A stretch of DNA of 64,000 nt. Origin: Schauerella aestuarii (GTDB lineage Bacteria; Pseudomonadota; Gammaproteobacteria; Burkholderiales; Burkholderiaceae_B). This document shows, piece after piece, positions 24,472 to 34,515 of the stretch (position 1 is its first letter; each line of letters starts with the position of its first letter). Below the pieces are notes generated by a model, which saw nothing but the letters and a program-made list of their open reading frames with translations, had not been told where the DNA came from and did no database searches. Position numbers and translations under genes: made by a program. The stretch lies in NCBI RefSeq assembly GCF_009866805.1, contig NZ_SIZW01000040.1, positions 558,001 through 622,000 of the forward strand, given 5' to 3'.

Positions 24472-25863
24472 ATGGGACGGTTCTCATTCAGTGGGCTTTT
24501 TGGGTTTGGTGGGCGGCGACACGCCGAGATAATCGGTCAATTGGCAGCGCTCGATCGCGCACAAGCGGTGATCGAATTTGATTTGGAAGGTCATGTGCTC
24601 ATGGCCAATCAAAACTTCCTCGATACGATGGGCTACGCGTTGGAGGATGTTTTGGGTGAGCATCATCGCTTGTTTGTGCCGGAGGCCGAGCGCTCCAGCG
24701 CGTCCTATCGCGACTTCTGGCTGAAACTGGGCGCGGGTCAATATGACGCCGGGCGCTATCGCCGTGTGACGAAAGAGGGGCGAGAGGTCTGGCTGCAGGC
24801 GACATACAACCCCATTCTCGACCGCACGGGCGAGCCCATCAAAATCGTCAAATACGCGACCGATATCACTGACCAGGAACGGCGCGACGCTGACGTGCGC
24901 GGTCAGTTGGCGGCGATCGGCAAGGTGCAGGCAATCATCGAGTTCGAGCTCGACGGCACTGTCATCTGGGCGAACGATCTCTTCTTGAATGCACTGGGCT
25001 ATACGCTGGACGAGGTCGTGGGACGGCATCACAGCATGTTCGTGCAACCAGAGGATCGCCAGTCGGCCCACTATCGGCAGTTCTGGGAAAAGCTCGCGCT
25101 GGGCCACAACGATTCCGGGCAATATCTGCGCATTGGTAGAAACAATCGCCAGGTATGGATCGAGGCGAGCTACAACCCGATTCTCGACGCGTCAGGCCGA
25201 CCTTTCAAGGTCGTGAAATACGCCACCGACATCACGCGCCGATTCACGGCGGCCCAGGCGCTGCGAGGCGCCGTCGTGGGGCTGACTGAAAATGCGGATC
25301 GCGCGTCGCAGGCGGATCTGCTGGCACGCGAAGCCTGCAGCGTGGCCGAGCAGGGCGGTCGCACCGTGGATGACGTCGTCAGCGCCATGCGGGCGATTAC
25401 CGGTAATTCGCGGCGCATTTCTGAAATCGTGGGCGTCGTGGACACGATTGCGTTTCAAACCAATATTCTTGCGTTGAATGCCGCAGTCGAGGCCGCGCGC
25501 GCCGGTCCTCACGGAAAAGGCTTTGCCGTGGTGGCGACCGAAGTACGTCATCTCGCGCAAAGCAGTGCATCGGCTGCACGTGAAATCAAATCGCTGATCG
25601 CCACTTCGGTATCGGAAATAGATCGTGGCGCAGGGCTCGTGCAAACGGCGGGCAACACCATGCAGGATATTCTCGCGTCATCGCGCCGCGTTACCGAAAT
25701 CATGGCTGAAGTGGTGTCGGTTTCACTTGCGCAATCTCACACATTGGGCGATGTGACCGACGACATTACGGAGAGTGCGATCAAGCGTGATGAGGGGCGC
25801 GTCCGTCGACCGCCGCTCGGGCACAATAAATCGGCGTCAGCCGAGCGTCCGACGCTGCATTGA
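24472..25863 (+). CDS. soluble PAS-PAS methyl-accepting chemotaxis-type protein
   Basis: 463-residue receptor without membrane segments. Two closely related PAS domains (about 20-135 and 140-258) each end in NPI-LD and VKYATDIT, the PAS/PAC pattern of Aer/BdlA-type sensors that may bind heme or FAD. They are followed by a short MCP signalling domain whose hairpin tip, DTIAFQTNILALNAAVEAARAG, starts at residue 324 and is intact. The C-terminal arm is unusual: it loses the normal register after EIMAEVVSV and ends in a charged, Arg-rich tail (RVRRPPLGHNKSASAERP). Layout is close to the biofilm-dispersal regulator BdlA, so a role in oxygen or redox sensing is possible but inferred. ATG 24472 has CCAGGAGA upstream. 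Confidence 0.9.
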   Translation: MGRFSFSGLFGFGGRRHAEIIGQLAALDRAQAVIEFDLEGHVLMANQNFLDTMGYALEDVLGEHHRLFVPEAERSSASYRDFWLKLGAGQYDAGRYRRVTKEGREVWLQATYNPILDRTGEPIKIVKYATDITDQERRDADVRGQLAAIGKVQAIIEFELDGTVIWANDLFLNALGYTLDEVVGRHHSMFVQPEDRQSAHYRQFWEKLALGHNDSGQYLRIGRNNRQVWIEASYNPILDASGRPFKVVKYATDITRRFTAAQALRGAVVGLTENADRASQADLLAREACSVAEQGGRTVDDVVSAMRAITGNSRRISEIVGVVDTIAFQTNILALNAAVEAARAGPHGKGFAVVATEVRHLAQSSASAAREIKSLIATSVSEIDRGAGLVQTAGNTMQDILASSRRVTEIMAEVVSVSLAQSHTLGDVTDDITESAIKRDEGRVRRPPLGHNKSASAERPTLH

Positions 25864-25938
25864 ACTAATCCGTTAGGGCATGCAGACGTCCGGATAGCGC
25901 TGGGATACCCTGTGCACTCTGCATGGGGGTGCAACAAT

Positions 25939-26397
25939 ATGGAAAAGGTCGACCTTTCCAAACTCGGCGCTGAAGAATACGAAAAACTAGTGCGCTGGTG
26001 TCAGCGATATTTTCGCTGGAAGCTTGCACAGCTCAGGCAAGCCGAGCGTCCGGGTTTGCGCGATTATGAATTCGCTTTCGAGGCCACATGTAATGCCTTG
26101 TTGGAAGAGGGCGTCATCGACGGCATGGGTGACGCGTTCGGCGGCATGGATCCTGAAATCGCCAAACTCTTCGTGGCCGAACTCGCTTATATCAACGCCG
26201 CAGCCAATCAGTTGGGTCCACAACAGGGTTCCGATGCCGCGCCGGAAGCGGAAGGCAAGGCAGTCGATGTGGTTCGAACCGGCAAAGACAGTCTGGATGA
26301 GCTGGTCGTGGACGGTTTGCCGCCCACAATGCGGGTGCGAGTCAGACGGTTATTGGCCCTTTTAAGCGAGATCTTGTCGTTGGGTAAGATCGGCTGA
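25939..26397 (+). CDS. hypothetical protein
   Basis: 152-residue soluble protein I do not recognise. It is charged and helical, with a conserved-looking N-terminal part (EEYEKLVRWCQRYFRWKL, LRDYEFAFEATCNALLEEG), an acidic linker around residues 95-110, and a basic leucine-rich C-terminal helix (RVRVRRLLALLSEI). ATG 25939 starts 75 bases after the MCP gene on the same strand; no strong ribosome site is visible (GGGGGTGCAACAAT). It could be a partner of the receptor by position only. Confidence 0.6.
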   Translation: MEKVDLSKLGAEEYEKLVRWCQRYFRWKLAQLRQAERPGLRDYEFAFEATCNALLEEGVIDGMGDAFGGMDPEIAKLFVAELAYINAAANQLGPQQGSDAAPEAEGKAVDVVRTGKDSLDELVVDGLPPTMRVRVRRLLALLSEILSLGKIG

Positions 26398-26631
26398 GGT
26401 TGCGGGGCGGCCTGGGATAGCCAGATCGGCGTGAGATGGCCGGGCGGGCAATATGAACCGCGTGGCTGGGGAATCGTCTCATCGTCATGAGCCTGCAAGC
26501 TAGCCAATCCGGCACGACCACGACCGACCGTTGCTGATCCCGGTGAAACGTGGCGTCGGCCTTTTGTGGCTGCGAACGCGTATGTCATGGCGGCGCCGGG
26601 CAACTCGGCAGCAGTGCGGTGCGTTTCACGA

Positions 26632-26637
26632 TACAAT
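26632..26637 (+). promoter_or_regulatory. -10 element of ssrA
   Basis: TACAAT, 9 bases before the first base of the tmRNA gene (26647). The -35 region 17 bases upstream does not match the consensus well. Confidence 0.5.
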
Positions 26638-26646
26638 AAACGTACT

Positions 26647-27013
26647 GGGGCCGATCCGGATTCGACGTGGGTCGCGAAACAGTGCAGGGCATGTCGAGCA
26701 CCAGTACGCTCGTTAAACCACTGGAAACACTACAAACGCCAACGACGAGCGTTTCGCTCTCGCCGCTTAAGCGGTGAGCCGTAGCACTGATCTGTCTTTG
26801 GGTCAGGTGGGGTCAAACCTACAGCTACGACACTTACAAAGAATCGGGATCTAGCCGGGTCACACGCGTTAGGCCTTAAAAAGAAGTGAATCGCTGAGGG
26901 CCGGCCTGTCGGTTGGCTAAGCCCGAGGTTAAACAAAAAATAAATCGACTACGCATGTAGAACTGCCTGCAGAGGGCTCGCGGACGGGGGTTCAATTCCC
27001 CCCGGCTCCACCA
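26647..27013 (+). ncRNA. ssrA: transfer-messenger RNA (tmRNA)
   Basis: Rescues stalled ribosomes and tags the unfinished protein for proteolysis together with SmpB. The 5' end GGGGCCG pairs with CGGCTCC before the encoded CCA (acceptor stem, one G-U pair). The 5' side continues with the conserved GATCCGGATTCGACG and the 3' side has the T-loop GGGGGTTCAATTCCCCC. The tag reading frame is 26738-26770, GCC to TAA, giving ANDERFALAA, the form usual in Burkholderiales. It is a one-piece tmRNA of 367 bases. A T-tailed terminator follows at 27043. This is the only RNA gene in the window. Confidence 0.97.
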
Positions 27014-27042
27014 TTATTCCGCTTGATATCGAGTAGATATAC

Positions 27043-27074
27043 AAAAGCCAACCTTTCGAGGTTGGCTTTTTTTT
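27043..27074. terminator. bidirectional terminator of ssrA and gph
   Basis: Perfect 11-bp stem, AAAAGCCAACC (27043-27053) and GGTTGGCTTTT (27060-27070), six-base loop, followed by T to 27074. It ends the tmRNA on the plus strand and gph on the minus strand. Confidence 0.92.
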
Positions 27075-27100
27075 GCTGCGCGATATCCGCGATGCAGGTA

Positions 27101-27784
27101 TTACCCGGCTGCGCGCGCCTTGGCTGGCAAAAGGCCTTCGATGGCGGCCCACAAGGTTTCAACCGAATCGGCCGTGGCGTTGGCTTCCCATTTGGTGACA
27201 TCGCCGTTTTCGCCCAGGTATCCATAAGCAGCGGCGACGACAGGCATGCCGGCGGCATGTGCCGACTGAATGTCACGCAAATCGTCGCCCACATACACGC
27301 ATTGGTCTGGGGCATAGCCCGCTTTTCGCGCGGCGTACAAGAGCGGTTCGGGGTGCGGTTTGGCATGCGGTGTGGTGTCGCCGCACACCAGCACGGCACT
27401 TTCCTCGACCAAACCGAGGAATTCGACGATCGGCAACGTGAGGTACGTGACTTTATTGGTCACGATGCCCCAGGCCATGCCGCGGCGCACGATATCGTCG
27501 AGCAGATCGGCGATGCCGGGAAACAAGCGGCTATGTACGGTCGAGCCGGCAGCATAATCCTCGAGGAATTGCAGCCGAGCGGGTTCGTACGCGGCATCGT
27601 CGGGCGTGAGGCCCAACGCTTCGCGCAGCAAACCGCGCGCGCCCTGTGACGCCACGGGGCGCAATTGCTCGTAGGGCAGGTGATCCATACCGCGGCGCGT
27701 GCGCTGATGATTGGCGGCAGCGACCAGATCGGGGGCGGTGTCGGCAAGGGTGCCGTCGAAATCGAACAGAATGAGTGCGGTCAT
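27101..27784 (-). CDS. gph: phosphoglycolate phosphatase Gph
   Basis: HAD-superfamily enzyme removing phosphate from 2-phosphoglycolate, a by-product of DNA repair and oxygenation. The 227-residue protein has motif [11 protein letters not shown] with the nucleophile Asp, the GIVTNK motif II, and motif [11 protein letters not shown] with its acidic pair. The ATG overlaps the ubiG stop by 4 bases on the minus strand, so the two are translationally coupled. ubiG-gph is a standard pairing in betaproteobacteria. Confidence 0.93.
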   Translation of the reverse strand: MTALILFDFDGTLADTAPDLVAAANHQRTRRGMDHLPYEQLRPVASQGARGLLREALGLTPDDAAYEPARLQFLEDYAAGSTVHSRLFPGIADLLDDIVRRGMAWGIVTNKVTYLTLPIVEFLGLVEESAVLVCGDTTPHAKPHPEPLLYAARKAGYAPDQCVYVGDDLRDIQSAHAAGMPVVAAAYGYLGENGDVTKWEANATADSVETLWAAIEGLLPAKARAAG

Positions 27785-28509
27785 TTGCGGCAGGCCATCA
27801 AGTAGTTCACCGAAGTGTCGTTGGACAACGCATAGATCTGGGTGATGGGGTTGTAGGTCATGCCGCGCATGCTTTGCGGCTCGAGGCCGGCTTCGCGCGC
27901 AGCGCTCGATAATTCGCTGGGCTTGATGAAATTTTCATACGAGTGCGTGCCGCGCGGCAGCAGGCGCAGCACATATTCAGCCCCGATGATGGCAAACAAA
28001 AACGACTTCGGGTTGCGATTGAGCGTGGAAAAGAACACATGGCCGCCCGGCTTGACCAAGCGGGCGCAAGCTTGCACCACGGATGCGGGGTTGGGTACGT
28101 GCTCCAGCATTTCCATGCAGGCGACCACGTCATAGGACAGCGGTTGCTCTTCAGCGAGGGTTTCCACTGGAACGGCGCGATAGTCGACCTTGATACCCGA
28201 CTCCAGGCCGTGCAGCCGGGCGACTTTCAACGATTTCTCGGCCAAATCGATGCCGGTGACGTCGGCACCGGCCGCTGCCATGCTCTCCGACAGAATGCCG
28301 CCGCCGCATCCCACGTCCAGAATCCGCTTGCCGGACAAGCCGCCCGCGAGCGTGCTGATCCATTCGAGGCGAAGGGGATTGATCGCGTGCAGCGGTTTGA
28401 ATTCGCTATTGGGATCCCACCAGCGTGCGGCCAACGCACCGAACTTTTCCAGTTCGGCCTGGTCTGCATTCAGGCGGGCGTTCGGGGAATCGGCGGTCGA
28501 GGCGCGCAT
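27781..28509 (-). CDS. ubiG: ubiquinone biosynthesis O-methyltransferase UbiG
   Basis: SAM-dependent O-methyltransferase that acts twice in ubiquinone synthesis. The 242-residue protein has the class I SAM motif [14 protein letters not shown], preceded by [19 protein letters not shown], a UbiG signature, and [10 protein letters not shown] further on. The start ATG 28509 is preferred because GGACGGA lies upstream on the minus strand; a TTG at 28524 would add five residues. It overlaps gph by 4 bases. The ompA terminator lies upstream, so ubiG-gph needs its own promoter. Confidence 0.94.
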   Translation of the reverse strand: MRASTADSPNARLNADQAELEKFGALAARWWDPNSEFKPLHAINPLRLEWISTLAGGLSGKRILDVGCGGGILSESMAAAGADVTGIDLAEKSLKVARLHGLESGIKVDYRAVPVETLAEEQPLSYDVVACMEMLEHVPNPASVVQACARLVKPGGHVFFSTLNRNPKSFLFAIIGAEYVLRLLPRGTHSYENFIKPSELSSAAREAGLEPQSMRGMTYNPITQIYALSNDTSVNYLMACRK

Positions 28510-28530
28510 AATCAGTCCGTCCAATACATA

Positions 28531-28559
28531 AAAAAAGGGCCTCGCTATGCGAGGCCCTT
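28531..28559 (-). terminator. intrinsic terminator of ompA
   Basis: On the minus strand AAGGGCCTCGC pairs perfectly with GCGAGGCCCTT over 11 bp (arms 28535-28545 and 28549-28559, loop TAT), with a T-run after it (A-run 28529-28536 on the plus strand). Confidence 0.92.
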
Positions 28560-28582
28560 AATTGTAGCGGCTAGCGCTTCAA

Positions 28583-29170
28583 TTAGCGGCGGCTGCCGAC
28601 GATCTCGATTTCAACGCGACGGTTTTGAGCACGGCCTTCACGGGTCGCGTTCGAAGCCACGGGTTGCGATTCGCCCTTGCCTTCCGTGTAAACACGGTTG
28701 GCGTCGACGCCACGGCTAACCAAGTATTGCTTGACCGAAGCGGCGCGGCGCTCGGACAGGCGTTGGTTATACGCATCGGTACCGATGGAGTCGGTGTGAC
28801 CCACAGCGATAATCGTTTCGAGGTCGATGCCACCGGCTTGCTGGGCAACTTGATCCAGCAACTGACGGCCTTCCGGCTTCAGAGTAGCTTTGTCGAAGTC
28901 GAAGAAGGTGTCGGCGTTGAAGACGACCTTGTTCGCCATCGGCGTGGGCGCCGCGGGACGCGGAGCTTGCGCAACCGGCACGCCGTCGCAACCGGGGATA
29001 CCGGTAGCAGGCGTCCAGAACGCATCGCGCCAGCACAATTCGTTCGTGCCGTTTTTCCAAACGTCGCCGAACGGATTGCGCCAGTTATCGACGGTTTGCG
29101 CGGAAGCTGCACCAGAGGCCGTCACGGCGGCGAAGGCGAGCGCCATAGCGAATTTGGAGGGTTTATTCAT
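28583..29170 (-). CDS. ompA: OmpA family outer membrane protein
   Basis: 195-residue exported protein. A signal peptide ends near ASGAASAQ, followed by a short non-barrel N-terminal part (DNWRNPFGDVWKNGTNELCWRDAFW) and a C-terminal OmpA peptidoglycan-binding domain (FFDFDKATLKPEG, then VGHTDSIGTDAYNQRLSERRA and the ending QNRRVEIEI). This short form, without the eight-strand barrel of E. coli OmpA, is the one seen in Bordetella. It anchors the outer membrane to peptidoglycan. ATG 29170 is preceded by GAGGAGAAAC on the minus strand. A well-formed -10 (TATACT) lies 78 bases upstream and a strong terminator follows the gene. Confidence 0.94.
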   Translation of the reverse strand: MNKPSKFAMALAFAAVTASGAASAQTVDNWRNPFGDVWKNGTNELCWRDAFWTPATGIPGCDGVPVAQAPRPAAPTPMANKVVFNADTFFDFDKATLKPEGRQLLDQVAQQAGGIDLETIIAVGHTDSIGTDAYNQRLSERRAASVKQYLVSRGVDANRVYTEGKGESQPVASNATREGRAQNRRVEIEIVGSRR

Positions 29171-29247
29171 GTTTCTCCTCGTTGAGCTTGAAGCTGGATA
29201 AGTGGTGACTCGCAGCGAACCCCCGCCGCATATCAGGAAACGGGGCC

Positions 29248-29253
29248 AGTATA
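29248..29253 (-). promoter_or_regulatory. -10 element of ompA
   Basis: Minus strand TATACT. The -35 at 17-base spacing reads TCTGAA, which is weak. This predicts a leader of about 70 bases for ompA. Confidence 0.55.
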
Positions 29254-29491
29254 GCAACGCCAAGAACAGGTTCAGAGTCTTGCAACTGGGTTTCCTGCGT
29301 GCTGGAAACAATCTTAAGCCATTTGGAGGCCCACAGCAGTCGCGACGTGCCCCAACGTCCCATTTTCCGACCCGAGGCCGGTTTCCTTGTTGGTTTTAGA
29401 CAACAGAGTGGATAAATCCGCGCGGAACGGCCCGAGCAGGGTATTGCGTTTCGTCTGAGTGTGACGTCAGGCTTCGGTTGAAATCGAATGT

Positions 29492-29497
29492 TAGAAT
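29492..29497 (+). promoter_or_regulatory. probable -10 element of gyrA
   Basis: TAGAAT, 46 bases before the gyrA ATG. No good -35 is visible at the expected distance, so this is tentative. Confidence 0.35.
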
Positions 29498-29542
29498 TTC
29501 CTGTTGGCCCGGCCCGGGTTCCTCTATCTGATCATTCAATAT

Positions 29543-32281
29543 ATGGATTCCTTTGCCAAGGAGACGCTTCCGGTATCGCTGGAAGAAGAGATGCGCCGCA
29601 GTTACCTCGATTACGCGATGAGCGTGATCGTCGGGCGGGCGCTTCCCGATGTGCGGGACGGCTTGAAGCCGGTACATCGGCGCGTGCTGTTTGCGATGCA
29701 CGAGCTTAATAACGACTGGAATCGCGCCTACAAGAAATCGGCGCGTATCGTCGGCGATGTCATCGGTAAGTACCACCCGCACGGCGACCAAGCCGTCTAT
29801 GACACGATCGTTCGCATGGCGCAGAGCTTTTCGCTGCGCTACATGCTGGTCGACGGTCAGGGTAACTTCGGCTCGATCGACGGCGATAGTGCCGCGGCGA
29901 TGCGGTACACCGAAATCCGTCTGGCGAAAGTCGCGCACGAATTGCTGGCCGATATCGACCAGGAAACGGTCGACTTCGGCCCCAACTACGACGGTAGCGA
30001 ACAGGAGCCACTGCTTCTGCCTTCGCGCCTGCCCAACCTGCTGGTCAACGGCAGCTCGGGTATCGCCGTGGGGATGGCTACCAATATTCCGCCGCACAAC
30101 CTGGCGGAAGTGGTCGACGGTTGTCTGTTCTGCCTGCGCAATCCGCAGTGCACGGTCGACGAACTGATCGAGATCATTCCGGCACCTGACTTTCCCACGG
30201 GCGGCATCATTTACGGCATGTCCGGCGTGCGTGAAGGCTATCGCACCGGCCGTGGCCGGGTGGTGATGCGCGCCAAGACGCACTTCGAAGACATGGAACG
30301 CGGCAACCGCCAGTCCATCGTCGTCGACGAGCTGCCCTACCAGGTCAATAAGAAGACCTTGCAAGAGCGCATTGCCGAGCTGGTCAACGAGAAGAAGATC
30401 GAAGGGATCTCGGATATCCGCGACGAGTCGGACAAGGACGGCATGCGTCTGGTCATCGAGCTCAAGCGCGGCGAGGTGCCCGAGGTCATTCTCAACAATC
30501 TCTACAAGAACACCCAGCTCCAGGACACCTTCGGGATCAACCTGGTGGCACTGGTGGATGGTCAGCCGCGCCTGCTCAATTTGCGTCAGATGGTGGAGTA
30601 CTTCCTCACCCATCGCCGCGAAGTCGTCACGCGCCGCACGGTGTTCCAGCTGCGCAAGGCGCGCGAGCGCGGGCACGTGCTGGAAGGCCTGGCGGTCGCG
30701 CTGGCCAATATCGACGAATTCATCGCCATCATCAAGGCGGCCCCGACGCCGCCGGTGGCGCGCCAGGAGTTGATGGCCCGCTCGTGGGATTCGTCCCTGG
30801 TGCGCGAGATGTTGTCGCGGGTCGATGGCGATGCCCCCGGCGGCCGGGCGGCCTTCCGTCCCGACGACCTGGGTGTGGACTTCGGCATGCAGGGCGACGG
30901 CTTGTACCGTCTGAGCGACGTGCAGGCGCAGGAAATCCTGAACATGCGTCTGCAACGCCTGACCGGCCTCGAGCAGGACAAGGTGCTGGGCGAATATCGC
31001 GACGTCATGTCGACCATCGCAGATTTGCTGGATATCCTGGCGCGCCCCGAGCGCATCACGATCATCATCGGCGATGAGTTGCAGGCCATCAAAGCCGAGT
31101 TCTCGACGGCGGCCAAGGATTCGCGCCGTTCGCATATCGAGTTCAACGCCACCGAGCTCGACACCGAAGATCTGATCACGCCGGCCGATATGGTCGTCAC
31201 GTTGTCGCATACGGGCTATATCAAGAGCCAGCCGCTGTCGGAATACCGCGCGCAAAAACGCGGTGGCCGCGGCAAGCAGGCCACGGCGATGAAGGAAAAC
31301 GACTGGGTCGATCAGTTGTTCATTGCCAATACGCACGATTTCCTGTTGTGCTTCTCCGATCGCGGCCGGGTGTACTGGCTCAAGGTGTGGGAAGTGCCGC
31401 AAGGTACGCGCGGTTCGCGCGGTCGCCCGATCGTCAACATGTTCCCGTTGGCCGATGGCGAAAAAGTCACGGTGGTGCTGCCGGTCAAACAGTTCAGTGA
31501 AGACCATTTCGTCTTCATGTCGACGTCGCGCGGCACCGTCAAGAAAACCCCGCTGTCCGACTTCTCCAATCCGCGCAAGGCCGGCATCATCGCGGTCGAT
31601 CTGGACGAGGGCGATTACCTGATTGGGGCCGATCTCACCGACGGCAAGCACGATGTGATGCTGTTCTCCGATGCCGGCAAAGCCGTGCGCTTCGACGAGA
31701 ACGACGTGCGTCCGATGGGCCGCAATGCCCGCGGTGTGCGCGGCATGATGCTCGAGGAAGGCCAGACGGTGATCTCGCTGCTGGTGGCCGGCGACGAAAC
31801 GCAAAGCGTGCTGACCGCCACCCACAACGGGTACGGCAAGCGCACGCCGATCACCGAGTACACGCGTCACGGCCGTGGCACCAAGGGCATGATCGCCATT
31901 CAGACCAGCTCGCGTAACGGCAAGGTCGTCGGTGCCGTGCTGGTGACCCCGACGGACGAAATCATGCTCATCACCACGGGTGGCGTGCTGGTGCGTACGC
32001 GAGTGAGCGAAATCCGCGAGATGGGCCGCGCCACGCAAGGCGTGACGCTGATCAGCGTGGATGATGGCAGCAGCCTGTCGGGTGTGCGTCGTGTGGTCGA
32101 AAGCGATGCAGACGTGGACGAAGACGGCGAAGGCGCTGAGGGTGTTGAAGGCGCGGTTGAGGGTGGCGGTGCGATTGCAGCCGATACCGAAACCAGCGAT
32201 GACAATGCCACCGATGCCGATGCCGACGGCGACGTGGATGTGGATGGTGCGGGCGATACGCCCAAGCCCGATGCGGAGTAA
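29543..32281 (+). CDS. gyrA: DNA gyrase subunit A
   Basis: Breakage-reunion subunit of the type II topoisomerase that supercoils DNA. The 912-residue protein has its catalytic Tyr122 ([12 protein letters not shown]) in the same register as E. coli. The quinolone-determining region reads [10 protein letters not shown], with Gln at position 83 (Ser in E. coli) and Asp87 kept; Gln83 is the natural state in Achromobacter and relatives. The GyrA-box [10 protein letters not shown] and six-bladed C-terminal wrapping domain follow. After that is an acidic Asp/Ala/Val-rich tail (about residues 855-912). ATG 29543 is chosen because the family begins MDSFAKE. serC follows after 6 bases, starting the long operon. 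Confidence 0.97.
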   Translation: MDSFAKETLPVSLEEEMRRSYLDYAMSVIVGRALPDVRDGLKPVHRRVLFAMHELNNDWNRAYKKSARIVGDVIGKYHPHGDQAVYDTIVRMAQSFSLRYMLVDGQGNFGSIDGDSAAAMRYTEIRLAKVAHELLADIDQETVDFGPNYDGSEQEPLLLPSRLPNLLVNGSSGIAVGMATNIPPHNLAEVVDGCLFCLRNPQCTVDELIEIIPAPDFPTGGIIYGMSGVREGYRTGRGRVVMRAKTHFEDMERGNRQSIVVDELPYQVNKKTLQERIAELVNEKKIEGISDIRDESDKDGMRLVIELKRGEVPEVILNNLYKNTQLQDTFGINLVALVDGQPRLLNLRQMVEYFLTHRREVVTRRTVFQLRKARERGHVLEGLAVALANIDEFIAIIKAAPTPPVARQELMARSWDSSLVREMLSRVDGDAPGGRAAFRPDDLGVDFGMQGDGLYRLSDVQAQEILNMRLQRLTGLEQDKVLGEYRDVMSTIADLLDILARPERITIIIGDELQAIKAEFSTAAKDSRRSHIEFNATELDTEDLITPADMVVTLSHTGYIKSQPLSEYRAQKRGGRGKQATAMKENDWVDQLFIANTHDFLLCFSDRGRVYWLKVWEVPQGTRGSRGRPIVNMFPLADGEKVTVVLPVKQFSEDHFVFMSTSRGTVKKTPLSDFSNPRKAGIIAVDLDEGDYLIGADLTDGKHDVMLFSDAGKAVRFDENDVRPMGRNARGVRGMMLEEGQTVISLLVAGDETQSVLTATHNGYGKRTPITEYTRHGRGTKGMIAIQTSSRNGKVVGAVLVTPTDEIMLITTGGVLVRTRVSEIREMGRATQGVTLISVDDGSSLSGVRRVVESDADVDEDGEGAEGVEGAVEGGGAIAADTETSDDNATDADADGDVDVDGAGDTPKPDAE

Positions 32282-32287
32282 TCACAA

Positions 32288-33424
32288 GTGAGCATGGCAC
32301 GCCCCTGGAATTTTTCGGCCGGTCCGTCGGCCTTGCCTGAATCCGTCTTGCAGCAGGCCGCCGCCGAAATGCTGGACTGGAACGGGTCAGGCATGTCGGT
32401 GATGGAAATGAGTCATCGAGGCCGCGATTTCGTGCGGATCTGCGATGAGGCCGAATCCGATCTGCGCGAGTTGCTGGGCGTGCCCGCCGACTACGCCGTG
32501 TTGTTCATGCAGGGTGGGGGCAGTGGGGCAAATGCCATCGTTCCCCTGAACCTGATTGGGCGCCGCGGTCCCGCCAAAGCCGATTTCGTGTTGACCGGCC
32601 ACTGGTCGGCACGATCGCAAAAAGAAGCACTGCGCTATGGCGATGTGCACGTTGCAGCGACCAGCGGCACGGCCACCACGATCGACGGCCACGAGCAAGC
32701 ACCGTGGACGTGGGTGCCGCCCGTCGATACCTGGGATGTGCGCGCCGATGCGGCATATCTGCACTTTTGCAGCAACGAGACGATCGGTGGCGTCGAGTTC
32801 AATGCGTGGCCGGATACGGCCGCCCTCGGTGCGCCCGATGTGCCGCTCGTGGTCGATGTATCGTCGCATTTCCTGTCTCGGCCGTTGGACGTCACCAAAA
32901 CCGGCATGGTGTTCGCGGGCGCGCAGAAAAACGCGGGCCCCGCAGGCGTCACGATGACCATCGTGCGCCGCGACCTGATCGGCAAGGCGTTGCCCATCTG
33001 CCCGTCGGCGTTCGACTACGTCAACGTGGCGGCCGAGCATTCGCGCTACAACACGCCGCCCACGTATGCGATCTATATCGCCGGTCTGGTATTCAAGTGG
33101 CTGAAGGCGCAGGGCGGTCTGGAAGGGATGGAAGCGACCAATATCGCCAAGGCCGATCTGCTCTACGGTTATCTGGACGCGTCGTCGTTCTATCGCAATC
33201 CCGTGCATGCGCCGGTGCGTTCGCGCATGAACGTGCCGTTCATCTTGCGTGACGAGTCGCTCAACGACACGTTCCTCAAGGGTGCCGATGCGGCAGGTCT
33301 GACCCAACTGAAGGGTCACAAGAGTGTCGGCGGTATGCGTGCATCGATCTACAACGCCATTCCGTTGGCTGGCGTGCAGGCGCTGGTCGACTACCTGAAG
33401 GATTTCGAGCGCCGCTATGGATGA
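32288..33424 (+). CDS. serC: phosphoserine aminotransferase SerC
   Basis: PLP enzyme converting 3-phosphohydroxypyruvate to phosphoserine (serine synthesis) and also used in pyridoxine synthesis. The 378-residue protein opens with [13 protein letters not shown] and has the PLP-lysine segment [15 protein letters not shown]. The C-terminus is [20 protein letters not shown], as in the family. Start GTG 32288 with GGAG 10 bases upstream, near the end of gyrA; ATG 32294 is an alternative two residues in. It overlaps pheA by 8 bases. gyrA-serC-pheA-hisC-tyrA-aroA-cmk-rpsA is a known betaproteobacterial super-operon. Confidence 0.96.
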   Translation: MSMARPWNFSAGPSALPESVLQQAAAEMLDWNGSGMSVMEMSHRGRDFVRICDEAESDLRELLGVPADYAVLFMQGGGSGANAIVPLNLIGRRGPAKADFVLTGHWSARSQKEALRYGDVHVAATSGTATTIDGHEQAPWTWVPPVDTWDVRADAAYLHFCSNETIGGVEFNAWPDTAALGAPDVPLVVDVSSHFLSRPLDVTKTGMVFAGAQKNAGPAGVTMTIVRRDLIGKALPICPSAFDYVNVAAEHSRYNTPPTYAIYIAGLVFKWLKAQGGLEGMEATNIAKADLLYGYLDASSFYRNPVHAPVRSRMNVPFILRDESLNDTFLKGADAAGLTQLKGHKSVGGMRASIYNAIPLAGVQALVDYLKDFERRYG

Positions 33425-34502
33425 GGCTTTGAAGCGTCAGTTGAGCCCGCTTCGGGATCGTATCGACGCCATCGATCAGCAGATTCTGACCTTGTTGTGC
33501 GAGCGCGCGCGCACCGCGCAAGCGGTGGGCGATGTGAAGCACGCGGCCAACGCCGAAGGGCCGGTATTGCGGCCAGAGCGCGAGGCCGAGGTGATTCGCA
33601 ACCTGCAGGCCAATAATGCCGGGCCGTTTCCCAATGAGGCGATCGGTCCGGTCTGGACCGAAATCATTTCCGCCTGCCGCGGGCTCGAACGCGGCCTGAC
33701 GGTGGCCTTTCTGGGGCCCCAGGGTTCCTTTTCCGAGCAGGCAGCGCTCGAGCATTTCGGTCACGCCGTGCAAAAGCTGGCCTGTCCGTCGTTCGATGAG
33801 GTGTTTCGAGCGGTGCAGGCCGGTCAGGCCGATGTGGGTATGGTGCCGGTCGAGAACTCGACCGAGGGCGCCGTCAATCGCACGCTGGATCTCCTGCTCA
33901 ATGCGCCGGTCAAGCTGATCGGCGAGCACTCGATCGTGATCCGGCACTGCCTGATGGCGTCTGACGGATCGCTCGACGGCGTCAAGACGGTCATGGCGCA
34001 TCCGCAGGCCCTGGCGCAGTGCCAGGACTGGTTGACGCGCCATCATCCCGAGCTCGTGCGGTCGTCGGCGGCCAGCAATGCGGAAGCGGCGCGCATGGCG
34101 TCGCAGGATCCCACGGTGGCCGCGATCGCCGGCGAAACGGCGGCCGATGTGTGGGGTTTGAAGATCATCGCGGCGGGTATTCAGGACGATCCGCACAATC
34201 GCACGCGCTTTCTTGCCATCGGCGATATCGCCACGCTGCCCACCGGTCAGGACAAGACCAGTCTGATTCTGGCGGTTCCCAACCGTGCAGGCGCCGTGTA
34301 TGAGATGCTTGCTCCGCTGGCTGAGAATGGCGTGTCGATGACACGATTCGAGTCGCGTCCCGCGAGAACCGGGCAGTGGGCGTATTACTTTTACGTCGAC
34401 GTGCTGGGCCATCGTGACGACCCGGCGGTTGCCCGCGCATTGTCCGCGCTTGAAGCGCAAGTCGCCTTTTTCAAGGTTCTTGGGTCCTACCCCGCGCAAT
34501 AA
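33417..34502 (+). CDS. pheA: bifunctional chorismate mutase / prephenate dehydratase PheA
   Basis: Committed enzyme of phenylalanine synthesis: chorismate to prephenate, then to phenylpyruvate. 361 residues. The N-terminal AroQ chorismate mutase domain (about 1-90) has [16 protein letters not shown]. The prephenate dehydratase domain (about 95-275) has [13 protein letters not shown] and [18 protein letters not shown]. The C-terminal ACT regulatory domain (about 280-360) has [27 protein letters not shown], which gives feedback inhibition by phenylalanine. It overlaps serC by 8 bases, so it is translationally coupled. Confidence 0.96.
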   Translation: MDEALKRQLSPLRDRIDAIDQQILTLLCERARTAQAVGDVKHAANAEGPVLRPEREAEVIRNLQANNAGPFPNEAIGPVWTEIISACRGLERGLTVAFLGPQGSFSEQAALEHFGHAVQKLACPSFDEVFRAVQAGQADVGMVPVENSTEGAVNRTLDLLLNAPVKLIGEHSIVIRHCLMASDGSLDGVKTVMAHPQALAQCQDWLTRHHPELVRSSAASNAEAARMASQDPTVAAIAGETAADVWGLKIIAAGIQDDPHNRTRFLAIGDIATLPTGQDKTSLILAVPNRAGAVYEMLAPLAENGVSMTRFESRPARTGQWAYYFYVDVLGHRDDPAVARALSALEAQVAFFKVLGSYPAQ

Positions 34503-34515
34503 AACACTGTCTCTT

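Larger units (their letters stand above)
29171..29542. other. divergent promoter region of ompA and gyrA
   Basis: About 370 bases with no gene. It holds the ompA promoter on the left and the gyrA promoter on the right, listed separately. I see no other structure. Confidence 0.7.

Noticed and set aside
29543-29804. Gln83 in GyrA as a quinolone-resistance mutation
   Set aside because: Gln is the usual residue at this position in Achromobacter-type relatives; Leu would be the resistance change.
29396-32038. Long open frame (880 codons) on the minus strand opposite gyrA
   Set aside because: It is the codon-phase shadow of gyrA in GC-rich DNA: no family motifs, no ribosome site, His/Arg-rich composition.
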